DNA of 33,508 bases from positions 1 through 33,508 of the forward strand of contig JAPVWO010000131.1 of NCBI GenBank assembly GCA_027493375.1, in the 5' to 3' direction. Made by a program: the position numbers and the translations under genes. Below the pieces are notes generated by a model. It did no database searches. It had not been told where the DNA came from and saw only the letters and a list, made by a program, of their open reading frames with translations. This stretch comes from Candidatus Multivorans thiocomprendens. Lineage in GTDB: Bacteria; Acidobacteriota; Thermoanaerobaculia; Multivoradales; Multivoraceae. Each line of letters starts with the position of its first letter. The stretch's first letter is position 1. This document shows positions 1-10,757 of this stretch, in pieces.

Positions 1-44
1 AGCGTCCCCCGGGACCCCTCCCCCCGGACCGGCTCGGGCGGGTG

Positions 45-1226
45 CTACGCCGTAGCCGATCGAGGCCGGTGCAGGACGCGGTCGAGCGCCCCGCGCAGGT
101 CGGCCACCAGGTCGTCCCCGTGCTCGATGCCGATCGAAAGTCGCAGAAGCTGGTCGCTGATGCCGGCCGCGAGGCGAGCTTCCGCCGTCATCGAGGCGTG
201 GGACATGGTGGCCGGGTGGGAGATCAGGCTCTCGACGCCGCCGAGCGACTCGGCGAAGGAGAAGCAGGTCAGGTGCGAGACCAGGCGGGCCACGTCGCCC
301 GTGTCGCCCCGGAGATCGAAGCTCGCCATGGCGCCGAAGCCGTCCTGCTGGCGGCTGGCGATGTCGTGGCCGGGATGGTCTAGCAGGCTCGGGTGGAAGA
401 CCTTCGTCACCGAGGGATGTCCGGCGAGCATTTCGACCACGGCAAGCGCGTTCTCTTCATGGGCACGCAGGCGGCTGTGCAGGGTGCGCAGGCCGCGCAG
501 CGTCAGGTAGCTGTCGAAGGGAGCTCCGGCCAAGCCGGTCATGTTCGCCCACTCCTCGAAGAACTCGTGGAGTTCCGGCGTCGCCGCAATGACGGCGCCG
601 CCGACGACGTCGCTGTGGCCGTTCAGGTACTTCGTCGTCGAGTGGATCACGACGTCGGCGCCCCACTCGATGGGCCGCTGGAGTGCCGGCGACATGAACG
701 TGTTGTCGGCGACCACCAGCGCGCCGGCCTGTTTGGCGTGCCGGCACACGGCCTCGAGATCGGTGATCCGGAGCAGCGGGTTGCTGGGCGTCTCGACCAG
801 GACGAGCTTCGGACGGGAGGCGGTCGCCGCGGCCATGGCCTCCCGGTTCGTCAGGTCGACGAAGTCGACTTCGAGCAGGCCGCGCTGTTGGTAGCGGTCG
901 AGAAGCCGGAACGTGCCGCCGTAGCAGTCGTGGGCCGCGACGATCCGGTCCCCCGGGTCCAGCAGTTGGCAGACGAGAGTCACCGCCGCCATGCCGGAAG
1001 CGGTGACCACGGTGCCGTGGCCGCCCTCCGCCTCGGCGAGCGCTTTGGCGAGAGCCGCGCGCGTCGGATTGCCCGAGCGCGTGTAGTCGTACGGCCGTTT
1101 GCGATCCAGGCCGGCGAAGGTGAAGTTGGCCGAGAGGTGCAGCGGCGGAACGACCGCTCCGTGCTGCGTGTCGGTGGCGAGCGCCGCGCGTACGGCGCGG
1201 GTCGCCGGGTCGTGGTTCCTTGTCAT
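45..1226 (-). CDS. metB: Cystathionine gamma-synthase (MetB)
   Basis: A 393-residue PLP enzyme of the Cys/Met metabolism family that condenses an activated homoserine ester with cysteine to give cystathionine, the first step of transsulfuration toward methionine; cytosolic. The translation reads like E. coli MetB throughout: VVPPLHLSANFTF near residue 25, DYTRSGNPTR near 47, the AHDCYGG block near 98, and the PLP-lysine motif HSTTKYLNGHSD with Lys199. The C-terminal SLGGVESLISHPATMSHA block is intact and the length is normal. The ATG at 1226 is chosen because GGAG (1233-1236, minus sense) lies 6 nt upstream and because an upstream in-frame start would fall inside the riboswitch. A SAM-I riboswitch in the 5' leader supports a methionine-biosynthetic role. 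A cystathionine gamma-lyase or O-acetylhomoserine sulfhydrylase role is possible but less likely given the MetB-like sequence. Confidence 0.95.
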   Translation of the reverse strand: MTRNHDPATRAVRAALATDTQHGAVVPPLHLSANFTFAGLDRKRPYDYTRSGNPTRAALAKALAEAEGGHGTVVTASGMAAVTLVCQLLDPGDRIVAAHDCYGGTFRLLDRYQQRGLLEVDFVDLTNREAMAAATASRPKLVLVETPSNPLLRITDLEAVCRHAKQAGALVVADNTFMSPALQRPIEWGADVVIHSTTKYLNGHSDVVGGAVIAATPELHEFFEEWANMTGLAGAPFDSYLTLRGLRTLHSRLRAHEENALAVVEMLAGHPSVTKVFHPSLLDHPGHDIASRQQDGFGAMASFDLRGDTGDVARLVSHLTCFSFAESLGGVESLISHPATMSHASMTAEARLAAGISDQLLRLSIGIEHGDDLVADLRGALDRVLHRPRSATA

Positions 1227-1232
1227 GTGAGT

Positions 1233-1322
1233 CTCCGGTCGAGAAGGGGGTTGTTTGGTCCCGCAGGCGCGGGACGGCTTCAACGCTCTCCCGAGAAGAC
1301 TTCTACGGAGAGTGAACCGGAG
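1233..1322 (-). promoter_or_regulatory. Predicted expression platform of the metB riboswitch
   Basis: On the minus strand ACCGGAG at 1239-1233 contains the metB SD (GGAG, 6 nt from the ATG). It is perfectly complementary over 7 bases to CTCCGGT at 1322-1316, just downstream of the aptamer. This pairing would hide the SD. Between the two arms lie two other hairpins: CTCTCC/GGAGAG with an inner AGAAG/CTTCT (1286-1312) and GTCCCGC-GCCT-GCGGGAC (1258-1275). The second is followed by CAAACAACC rather than a U-tract, so it is not a convincing intrinsic terminator. The switching mechanism is inferred; the complementarity is seen. Confidence 0.55.
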
Positions 1323-1354
1323 GTGGCGTCGAGACCGCGTTCGAGCGGCTCTTG

Positions 1355-1491
1355 ACTCATCTCTCGGCAAGCCCCGCGCAGCCACTAACGGAGGCGGAAC
1401 TCCCGTAGGAGTTGGCACCGACCCGGAGTTGCGAAGCCCCGGTGGTTGCCCCGGCGTCAACGGGCCTGTCCCTCAGCCGGTCTCGATGAGT
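1355..1491 (-). promoter_or_regulatory. SAM-I (S-box) riboswitch upstream of metB
   Basis: Read on the minus strand, the 5' and 3' ends pair as P1 (ACTCATC at 1491-1485 with GATGAGT at 1361-1355). In order between them are the S-box core blocks: GAGACCGGCTGAGGGAC, AGGCCCGTTGACGCC, GGGGCAACC, CGGTGCCAACTCC and GCCGAGAGATGAGT. These match the conserved SAM-I aptamer positions (GAGGGA, GGCCC, a GAUGAA-like turn, GCAACC, GGUGCxAA-UCC, GAGAGAUGA). SAM binding is expected to switch the downstream metB gene off. The expression platform (1227-1354) lacks a T-run terminator, so translational control is inferred. Confidence 0.95.
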
Positions 1492-1528
1492 TGCCCCGAC
1501 CGCGGAGAACCGTAGCCGAAGCGGACGA

Positions 1529-1537
1529 ATGGTAGCA
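1529..1537 (-). promoter_or_regulatory. Candidate extended -10 for the metB leader
   Basis: The minus strand reads TGC-TACCAT, a TGn extended -10 type element, ending 38 nt before the riboswitch P1 strand. No good -35 is visible at the usual distance; that position falls inside the palindrome at 1553-1572. Position and resemblance only. Confidence 0.35.
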
Positions 1538-1552
1538 GATCGCCAGAACACG

Positions 1553-1572
1553 GCCCGCGAAACCTCGCGGGC
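1553..1572. repeat. Perfect 8+8 bp palindrome in the divergent metB/TonB-receptor promoter region
   Basis: GCCCGCGA (1553-1560), spacer AACC, TCGCGGGC (1565-1572). It lies between the candidate minus-strand -10 (1529-1537) and the candidate plus-strand -10 (1580-1588), and would cover the -35 position of both. This geometry fits a shared operator, but chance palindromes of this size are possible in a GC-rich 33 kb sequence. Confidence 0.45.
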
Positions 1573-1579
1573 ACGCCGG

Positions 1580-1588
1580 TGCTATGCT
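1580..1588 (+). promoter_or_regulatory. Candidate extended -10 for the TonB-receptor gene
   Basis: TGC-TATGCT, an extended -10 type element about 105 bases before the receptor start codon. The hexamer 17 bases upstream (AAACCT) is a poor -35 and overlaps the palindrome at 1553-1572. The predicted transcript would start near 1595 and carry a leader of about 100 nt. Confidence 0.4.
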
Positions 1589-1620
1589 GCCTGACGACCC
1601 ACTGACTTGGATTCCGGCGG

Positions 1621-1641
1621 CGAACGCCGTTCGGTTTTTTT
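1621..1641 (+). terminator. Terminator-like hairpin in the TonB-receptor leader
   Basis: CGAAC-GCC-GTTCG (1621-1633) is followed by G and seven T residues (1635-1641). The 5-bp stem is short but the T-run is exceptional for this GC-rich window. It lies downstream of the candidate promoter and 53 bases before the start codon, so it could act as an attenuator or be the end of a short transcript. A second stem, GTTGCCCC/GGGGCGAC (1647-1654 with 1672-1679, one G-U), ends just before the SD at 1683-1688. Confidence 0.35.
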
Positions 1642-1693
1642 GTTTGGTTGCCCCGCGGTTGTGCCCAGGAAGGGGCGACGGAAGGAGGCCTTG

Positions 1694-4933
<3,240 letters not shown>

Positions 4934-4940
4934 GAGTACT

Positions 4941-4958
4941 CGCAGCGGATTCGCTGCG
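4941..4958 (+). terminator. Hairpin after the TonB-receptor gene
   Basis: CGCAGCG-GATT-CGCTGCG is a perfect 7-bp stem that starts 7 bases after the stop codon, between convergent genes. No T-tract follows. A second GC-rich stem, GCCGCC-GAA-GGCGGC (5012-5026), lies nearer the opposing gene. The rest of 4934-5061 holds nothing recognisable. Confidence 0.45.
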
Positions 4959-5061
4959 CTGGCGCGCAGGGAACTGGCCGCCCACTGGGTGCGCCGGTGT
5001 CCCCGCCGGCTGCCGCCGAAGGCGGCCGGGAGGACGCGCCGGCCGTCAGACCGGCTCCGCT

Positions 5062-5346
5062 TCAGTCGGCCTGGTCCGGCCTCTTGCGGCGTACGAACCA
5101 GAGGTTGCGCGCGTACACGAGCACTCCGAAGCTCTGGCCTGTGATGAACACCGGGTCCTTGATCGAGATGGCGTAGCTCAGCAGGGTCAGGCCACCGAAG
5201 AGGCTCAGGTACCAGAAGGCGGTCGGAACGACGCTTTGGCGGCGTCGCTCCGTGGCAATCCACTGGACGAGGAAGCGAGAGCCGAAGAGGGCCTGTCCTC
5301 CGAAACCTACTGCCTTCCAGATGAGATCGGGTGTGACGGGTGGCAT
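5062..5346 (-). CDS. LAB_N domain membrane protein (lipid-A-disaccharide-synthase N-terminal-like)
   Basis: A 94-residue protein with several hydrophobic segments. It matches the LAB_N family: WKAVGFGGQALFGSRFLVQW near residues 10-30, ERRRQSVVPTAFWYLSLFGG near 33-52, and a final YARNLWFVRR block. These small integral membrane proteins often sit next to a GT2 glycosyltransferase in loci that modify lipid-linked sugars or envelope lipids, and that is the arrangement here. The start at 5346 overlaps the 3' end of the glycosyltransferase by 40 bases, which suggests translational coupling. A contribution to envelope glycolipid modification is inferred from family and context; the precise reaction is unknown. 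Confidence 0.85.
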   Translation of the reverse strand: MPPVTPDLIWKAVGFGGQALFGSRFLVQWIATERRRQSVVPTAFWYLSLFGGLTLLSYAISIKDPVFITGQSFGVLVYARNLWFVRRKRPDQAD

Positions 5347-6047
5347 GGTGAGCGCTCCAGTGCTTTGACGGTGACGGCGACCGCACGCCGGCGGTACCAG
5401 GAGACGCCGAACAGATCCAGAACTCCGCGAAGGAAGCGGCCCCGGATGTTGTACTTGCTCGCACCTGCCGTGCGCGCACGGTGTCCGACCGGGATCTCAG
5501 CGTAGTTGCCGCCGTGCCGCAAGGCCAGCAGGGGCAGAAAGCGGTGAAGCCCGTCGAAAGGGGGAAGGTCTTCGAGAGCGGCAGCTCGGTAGCCCTTGAG
5601 TGCGCATCCGATGTCGGTGCACGGGTCCTTGAGAATGAGCCGCCGCACCCGGTTGGAGATCCGGCTCGCCAGCCGTCGCAGCACCGTGTCCTTGCGTCTC
5701 GCTCGCACGCCCGAGACGACGTCGTGGTCCTCGAGCAGAGCGACGATGGCCGGGATGTCGGCCGGGTCGTTCTGGAGGTCGGCGTCCATCGTGACCACCA
5801 GGGGCGCCCGGGCGGCCCGCAGCCCGGCAAGCAGCGCCGCCGACTGGCCGGCATGGCGATCAAGACGCAGGGCCCGCAGTCTCTCGTTGCCGGTGGCCAG
5901 CTCCATGAGTTCGTCGCGGCTGCCGTCGGTGCTGCGGTCGTCGACCAGGATCAACTCGTAGTCGAGACCGGTCGACTCGATGGAATCGTGCGTTTCCGCC
6001 ACGAGTCGTTGCAGGTTGCCCCACCGGCAACGTCCGATCGGCTGCAT
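5307..6047 (-). CDS. GT2 family glycosyltransferase, 5'-truncated (dolichol-phosphate-mannose-synthase-like)
   Basis: The body of a GT2 (DPM1-like) enzyme is intact: NLQRLVAET, YELILVDDRSTDGS, the AGQSAALLAGLRAA helix, the DxD-type metal site TMDADLQNDP, and DIGCALKGYR. The family's N-terminal strand, usually hhhVxPxYNExxN, is absent. From the first available ATG (6047) the protein reads MQPIGRCRWGNLQRL, and homology starts only at GNLQ. About 15-25 residues holding part of the nucleotide-binding fold are therefore missing. A histidine-phosphatase gene on the opposite strand loses its own N-terminus at the same spot (6020-6032). The C-terminus overlaps the LAB_N gene. As written the product is unlikely to be fully active; an assembly join could equally explain the loss. 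Confidence 0.75.
   Translation of the reverse strand: MQPIGRCRWGNLQRLVAETHDSIESTGLDYELILVDDRSTDGSRDELMELATGNERLRALRLDRHAGQSAALLAGLRAARAPLVVTMDADLQNDPADIPAIVALLEDHDVVSGVRARRKDTVLRRLASRISNRVRRLILKDPCTDIGCALKGYRAAALEDLPPFDGLHRFLPLLALRHGGNYAEIPVGHRARTAGASKYNIRGRFLRGVLDLFGVSWYRRRAVAVTVKALERSPCHPSHPISSGRQ
6015..6031. other. Junction of two 5'-truncated, head-to-head genes
   Basis: GTTGCC-CCACC-GGCAAC, a 6-bp inverted repeat with a 5-nt spacer, lies exactly where recognisable glycosyltransferase coding (minus strand, to about 6020-6026) gives way to recognisable phosphatase coding (plus strand, from about 6032). No promoter or start region fits between the two genes, although each family normally extends 15-50 residues further. 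This marks a deletion breakpoint or a false contig join. Confidence 0.6.
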
Positions 6048-6513
6048 CGTCGCGAGCGATCTGCGCCGGGCCGAGATGACCGCGGAGCCGGTGGCGGGGG
6101 CCCTGGGTCTGCCTCTGCTCATCGAGCCCCTGCTCGCCGAGCGGAACTTCGGCGACCTGCGGGGACGGGCTTATGCCGACATCGGCCTCGACATCATGGA
6201 GCCTGGCTACGCACCTCCGGGCGGGGAGGATTGGGAGACGTTCCACCTTCGGGTGGACGCGGCCTGGGCCCGGATTCGGCGGACGGCAGCGGCGGCGGAG
6301 GGAGACAGCGTCTTCGTCACTCACGGCCTCGTCTGCTATTCGCTGGCGCTCCGTCACCTGCACCTCGGTGACGGCGTGGAGCCTCCGGCCCGGTGGGGCA
6401 ACACCTCGGTGACCCATGTGCAGGCTCGCGCGCCCTGGGAAGCGTCCCTGGTGAACTGCTGCGACCACCTCGATGCCGCGACCGCCGATGGCGGTCAGGT
6501 GTCCGGGATCTGA
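6032..6513 (+). pseudogene. Histidine phosphatase (phosphoglycerate-mutase-like), N-terminus missing
   Basis: From 6032 the frame reads RPIGCIVASDLRRAEMTAEP, then LLAERNFGDLRGRAYADIG, and near the end SVFVTHGLVCYSLALRHL with the second catalytic His. This is the histidine phosphatase / phosphoglycerate-mutase-like fold, seen in cobalamin-phosphate phosphatases and broad-specificity phosphatases. The first 45-50 residues normally hold the RHG motif with the nucleophilic His, and they are not present in frame upstream. The frame remains open back to an ATG at 5980 but encodes unrelated residues antisense to the glycosyltransferase; the first ATG inside the homologous part is 6076. Without the nucleophile the product should be inactive. 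The C-terminus, to TGA at 6513, looks normal. Confidence 0.75.
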
Positions 6514-6584
6514 CGGCCGGATCGGCTCTCGTTGTCGCCCGGTTCGGACGGAGTGCTCGGATAAAGTTCTGCTCCCGGCAGTTC

Positions 6585-6614
6585 GGGAAGAACCCGGGCG
6601 GGAAGAACCCGGGG
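6585..6614 (+). repeat. Two tandem 15-bp repeats upstream of moxR
   Basis: GGGAAGAACCCGGGC (6585-6599) is followed directly by GGGAAGAACCCGGGG (6600-6614), 14 of 15 bases identical. Each unit holds the small inverted repeat CGGG/CCCG around AAGAA. It lies in the 129-base gap between the phosphatase remnant and the Bat operon, 29 bases before the moxR ATG. It could be a protein-binding site or chance. No convincing -35/-10 pair was found in this gap. Confidence 0.4.
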
Positions 6615-6642
6615 ATTCCGGGGGTTGGGAGAGTCGACCGAG

Positions 6643-7710
<1,068 letters not shown>

Positions 7711-7744
7711 GGCCGCCCGGTTGTACAGGGGATCTGGGGGATCG

Positions 7745-8677
7745 ATGTTCTTCTTCAGACCAGAGCGGAACGAGGTCCCCGAGCGGGAAACGGCGACCCT
7801 GTCGCCCGAGCTGCTGGCGCGGATCAAGGCGATTCAGATCCGTACCCAGCGGCTGGTGACCGACGCGCTGGCCGGGGAGTACCACAGCGCCTTCAAGGGA
7901 AGGGGCATGGAGTTCGAGCAGGTGCGCGAGTACGCGCCAGGCGACGACATCCGCCATATCGACTGGAACGTGACGGCGCGCATGTCGAGCCCGTTCGTCA
8001 AGGAACACCGCGAGGAACGGGAGTTGACGGTGATGCTGATCGTCGACGTGAGTTCCTCGGGGGCGTTCGGCACCTCCGGCAAACAGAAGCGGGAGGTCGT
8101 CGCCGAGCTGGCGGCCGTGCTCGCCTACCTCGCGATCCAGAACAACGACCGCGTGGGGATGATCATCTTCTCGGACCGGATCGAGCGGTTCATTCCGCCG
8201 AAGAAGGGACGGGCGCACGTGTGGCGCGTGATCCGGGAAGTCCTGAGCTTCCAGCCCACGGGGCGCGGCACGGACCTGGACGGCGCGCTCGAGTACCTGG
8301 GACGGGTCGTGCGGCGCCGGTCGGTGGGGTTCGTCATTTCGGACTTCCTGGATTCAGGCTTCGGGGAGCGGTTGCGGGTGGCCGCGCGGCGTCACGATCT
8401 GACCGCGATCCGCGTGCTGGATCAGCGAGAGGTAACCATGCCGCGCATGGGGCTCATCGAGCTCGAAGATGCGGAAACGGGCGAGACGCTGGTCATCGAC
8501 ACGGCGGACCGGCGGGTCTCGGAGAGTCTCGTACGGTTGGCCAGGCAGGACATGGAGCGGCGGACGGAGCAGTTCCGCCAGGCGGGGGTCGGCGAGATCC
8601 AGGTCTGGGCCGACCGGCCGTGGATCGAGCCCCTGGTGCGCTACATGAGAGCGCGCGAGCAGTCGGTGCGGGTGTAG
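7745..8677 (+). CDS. DUF58 domain protein
   Basis: A 310-residue DUF58 protein. The family signature GRGMEFEQVREYAPGDDIRHIDWNVTAR is near residues 54-82, followed by a VWA-like core (LTVMLIVDVSSSGAFG, then RVGMIIFSD and GTDLDGALEYL). It is soluble, with no transmembrane segment, unlike the membrane-anchored VWA proteins downstream. DUF58 proteins pair with MoxR ATPases; a role as a substrate or adaptor of the ATPase at the membrane is inferred. The ATG at 7745 follows GGGGGATCG; an upstream in-frame TTG at 7721 has weaker support. The next gene starts 2 bases after the stop codon. Confidence 0.93.
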   Translation: MFFFRPERNEVPERETATLSPELLARIKAIQIRTQRLVTDALAGEYHSAFKGRGMEFEQVREYAPGDDIRHIDWNVTARMSSPFVKEHREERELTVMLIVDVSSSGAFGTSGKQKREVVAELAAVLAYLAIQNNDRVGMIIFSDRIERFIPPKKGRAHVWRVIREVLSFQPTGRGTDLDGALEYLGRVVRRRSVGFVISDFLDSGFGERLRVAARRHDLTAIRVLDQREVTMPRMGLIELEDAETGETLVIDTADRRVSESLVRLARQDMERRTEQFRQAGVGEIQVWADRPWIEPLVRYMRAREQSVRV

Positions 8678-8679
8678 GC

Positions 8680-9702
8680 ATGGTGCCGGGAGACGCGACC
8701 GCCTGGGTCACGGTGCCGTTTACCGCGGCGATGCTCGCTCTGTGCTGCGCCACCGGTGAACCGACCGGCGATGCCGAAGCGAAGCCCCCCGCTGAACTGC
8801 GGGCCTCCGTGGACCGGCCCACCGCCACCACGGGCGACCTGATCACGTACACGGTGGAAGTGGAGCGGGACCCGGAGGTCGAGGTGGCGTTGGACGATCC
8901 CGGGGCGGACATCGCCGGCTTCCGCATCGTCGACCTGGGGCGGGCCCCGGTGGAGACCCTGGCTTCCGGGCGGCTCCTCGAGCGAAGGTGGTACGAACTT
9001 CGGGCCGACCTCGTGGGCTCCTACGTCCTGCCGGTGCTGACCGCGACCTACAGCGAGCCCTCCGGCCCCGGCGGCGACCTGGAAGCGGGGAAGATCTCCG
9101 TCGAGGTCGAGTCCGTGCTGCCTGACGACCGAAGCGAAGCGACCGACATCCGCGACATCAAGCCGCTGCGCAGAATCGACACGGTCGCGTCGTGGCTGTT
9201 GTGGACTGGGTTGGCCGTGGCCGTTGCCGCTCTCGGGCTGGCTGCGTGGTGGTGGTGGCGCCGCCGCCGACCGGACGGCGTTGCGGCCGGAGCGCCTCCG
9301 ATTCCGCCCCACGACCTGGCGATTCGGGAGCTGGAGCGGTTGCGCCGGACGGACTTCTCCGACCTGCGGGAACTCCGCCGCTACTACTTCGCTGTTTCAT
9401 CGGTCGTCAGAACCTACGTCGAGGGCCGTTTCGGACTGAACGCGACCGACCTGACGACCGAGGAGATCCTGGGCCGGCTGGGCGGGTTGGTGCGGCTCGA
9501 GCCGTCGCAGGCAAGGCGCCTGGAGCGCTTCCTGGTCGCCACCGACCGGGTCAAGTTCGCGGCGCATCTGCCGGTGTCCGGGGAGATCGAGCGCACCTGG
9601 GAGCAGGCCCTGGGCTTCGTCACGGCGACGCGGCCCAGGGAGGATCCGGAGGCAGGCGAGAGTGCGGCGCCGACCGCCGCTGACACGGGGAAGGCGGCAT
9701 GA
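8680..9702 (+). CDS. DUF4381-like membrane protein of the Bat operon
   Basis: A 340-residue protein. A hydrophobic N-terminal signal (about 10-24, MLALCC) leads to a periplasmic beta-rich domain (about 35-150: LRASVDRPTATTGDLITYTVEVE, DIAGFRIVDLG) resembling the repeated beta-sandwich of BatD. A single transmembrane helix follows at about 170-193 (LLWTGLAVAVAALGLAAWWWW), then a cytoplasmic DUF4381-type helical tail (LAIRELERLRRTDFSDLRELRRYYF...VVRTYVEGRFG...TTEEIL). This position between DUF58 and BatA is common for DUF4381 genes. It probably links periplasmic and cytosolic parts of the MoxR/VWA complex, by inference. It starts 2 bases after the DUF58 stop and overlaps batA by 4 bases (ATGA). 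Confidence 0.8.
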   Translation: MVPGDATAWVTVPFTAAMLALCCATGEPTGDAEAKPPAELRASVDRPTATTGDLITYTVEVERDPEVEVALDDPGADIAGFRIVDLGRAPVETLASGRLLERRWYELRADLVGSYVLPVLTATYSEPSGPGGDLEAGKISVEVESVLPDDRSEATDIRDIKPLRRIDTVASWLLWTGLAVAVAALGLAAWWWWRRRRPDGVAAGAPPIPPHDLAIRELERLRRTDFSDLRELRRYYFAVSSVVRTYVEGRFGLNATDLTTEEILGRLGGLVRLEPSQARRLERFLVATDRVKFAAHLPVSGEIERTWEQALGFVTATRPREDPEAGESAAPTAADTGKAA

Positions 9703-10757
9703 CGGAACAGCTCGTCTTCGCCGATGCGCGCTGGCTCTGGGTGCTGCTTCCGCTGTACGTGATCTGGGCGCTCCTGTGGTGGCTCCGGCCGCGACTGCGC
9801 CAGGTCGCGGCGAAGCGCGGCGCCGGTGGCGACGGCGCGGCGGTGGCGTATTCCTCCCTTGGCCATGCCCTGCGAACCCCGCGCTCCGGCACGCTGACGG
9901 CGCGCCGACTGGTCTCGGCTCTGCGGCTTCTCGTCGTTGCTCTCGTCCTGCTTGCCGTGGTGCGGCCGCAGACCGGCCGCGCGTTGACCGAAGTGAGTAC
10001 GGAGGGAATCGACATCGTGCTCGTGATCGACACCTCGGGTTCGATGCGGGCGCTGGACCTGGATGCGCACGAACGTTCGCTGAGTCGCCGGAGGGACCGG
10101 CTCGAGGTGGCGAAGGGGGTCGTCGAAACGTTCATCGCCGCCCGGCCGAATGACCGGGTCGGTCTGGTCGTGTTCGGCGAGGAGGCCTTCACCCAGTGTC
10201 CGCTGACCCTCGACCACGGGGTCGCGGCCACGTTCCTCGAGCAGTTGGAGATCGGCATGGCCGGGGATGCCACGGCAATCGGATCGGCGGTCGGCGTCGC
10301 CACCAAGCGCCTCAAGGACTCGGACGCGGAGTCGAAGGTGGCGATCCTGCTCACGGACGGGCGGAGCAACGCCGGTTCCCTGTCGCCGCTGCGAGCCGCC
10401 GAAGCGGCGTCGGCGCTAGGCGTCCGGCTCTACACGATCGGCGTCGGCACCAGGGGACAGGCGCCCTTCGTGGTCGAGACCGGCTTCGGGCCACGGGTCG
10501 TCTATCAGGACGTGGAGATCGACGAAGAGACCTTGCGGCGGATGGCGGACACGACAGGCGGCGCCTACTACCGGGCCGAGGACGAGGCGGGGCTGGAGCA
10601 GATCTACGAACGGATCGACGAACTCGAGAAGACGGAGATCAGCCAGGAGTCCTACATGGAGTACGAGGAACGGTTCGCCTGGCTGGTGGCGCCGGCCGTG
10701 TTCCTGCTGCTGCTCGAGGTCGTGCTGCTCGATACCCGCCTGAGGAAGCTGCCGTGA
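9699..10757 (+). CDS. batA: VWA-domain membrane protein BatA
   Basis: A 352-residue inner-membrane protein: two N-terminal transmembrane helices (about 11-29 and 70-90), a periplasmic or peripheral von Willebrand A domain, and one C-terminal helix (about 325-345, WLVAPAVFLLLLEVVLL). The metal-ion-dependent adhesion site is DTSGS at 111-115, with supporting GDATAIGSAV and LLTDG motifs. The architecture matches BatA/BatB of the Bacteroides and Leptospira aerotolerance-type operons. Their exact biochemistry is unresolved, but they work with MoxR and BatC-E. The start overlaps the preceding stop (ATGA), and its own stop overlaps the batB GTG start, so translation is probably coupled. Confidence 0.9.
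   Translation: MTEQLVFADARWLWVLLPLYVIWALLWWLRPRLRQVAAKRGAGGDGAAVAYSSLGHALRTPRSGTLTARRLVSALRLLVVALVLLAVVRPQTGRALTEVSTEGIDIVLVIDTSGSMRALDLDAHERSLSRRRDRLEVAKGVVETFIAARPNDRVGLVVFGEEAFTQCPLTLDHGVAATFLEQLEIGMAGDATAIGSAVGVATKRLKDSDAESKVAILLTDGRSNAGSLSPLRAAEAASALGVRLYTIGVGTRGQAPFVVETGFGPRVVYQDVEIDEETLRRMADTTGGAYYRAEDEAGLEQIYERIDELEKTEISQESYMEYEERFAWLVAPAVFLLLLEVVLLDTRLRKLP

Noticed and set aside
1..44. Possible gene end at the window edge
   Set aside because: No coding signal can be judged in 44 bases; only the region downstream of metB is seen.
1258..1275. Hairpin GTCCCGC-GCCT-GCGGGAC as an intrinsic terminator for the SAM riboswitch
   Set aside because: It is followed by CAAACAACC, with no U-tract; SD sequestration is better supported.
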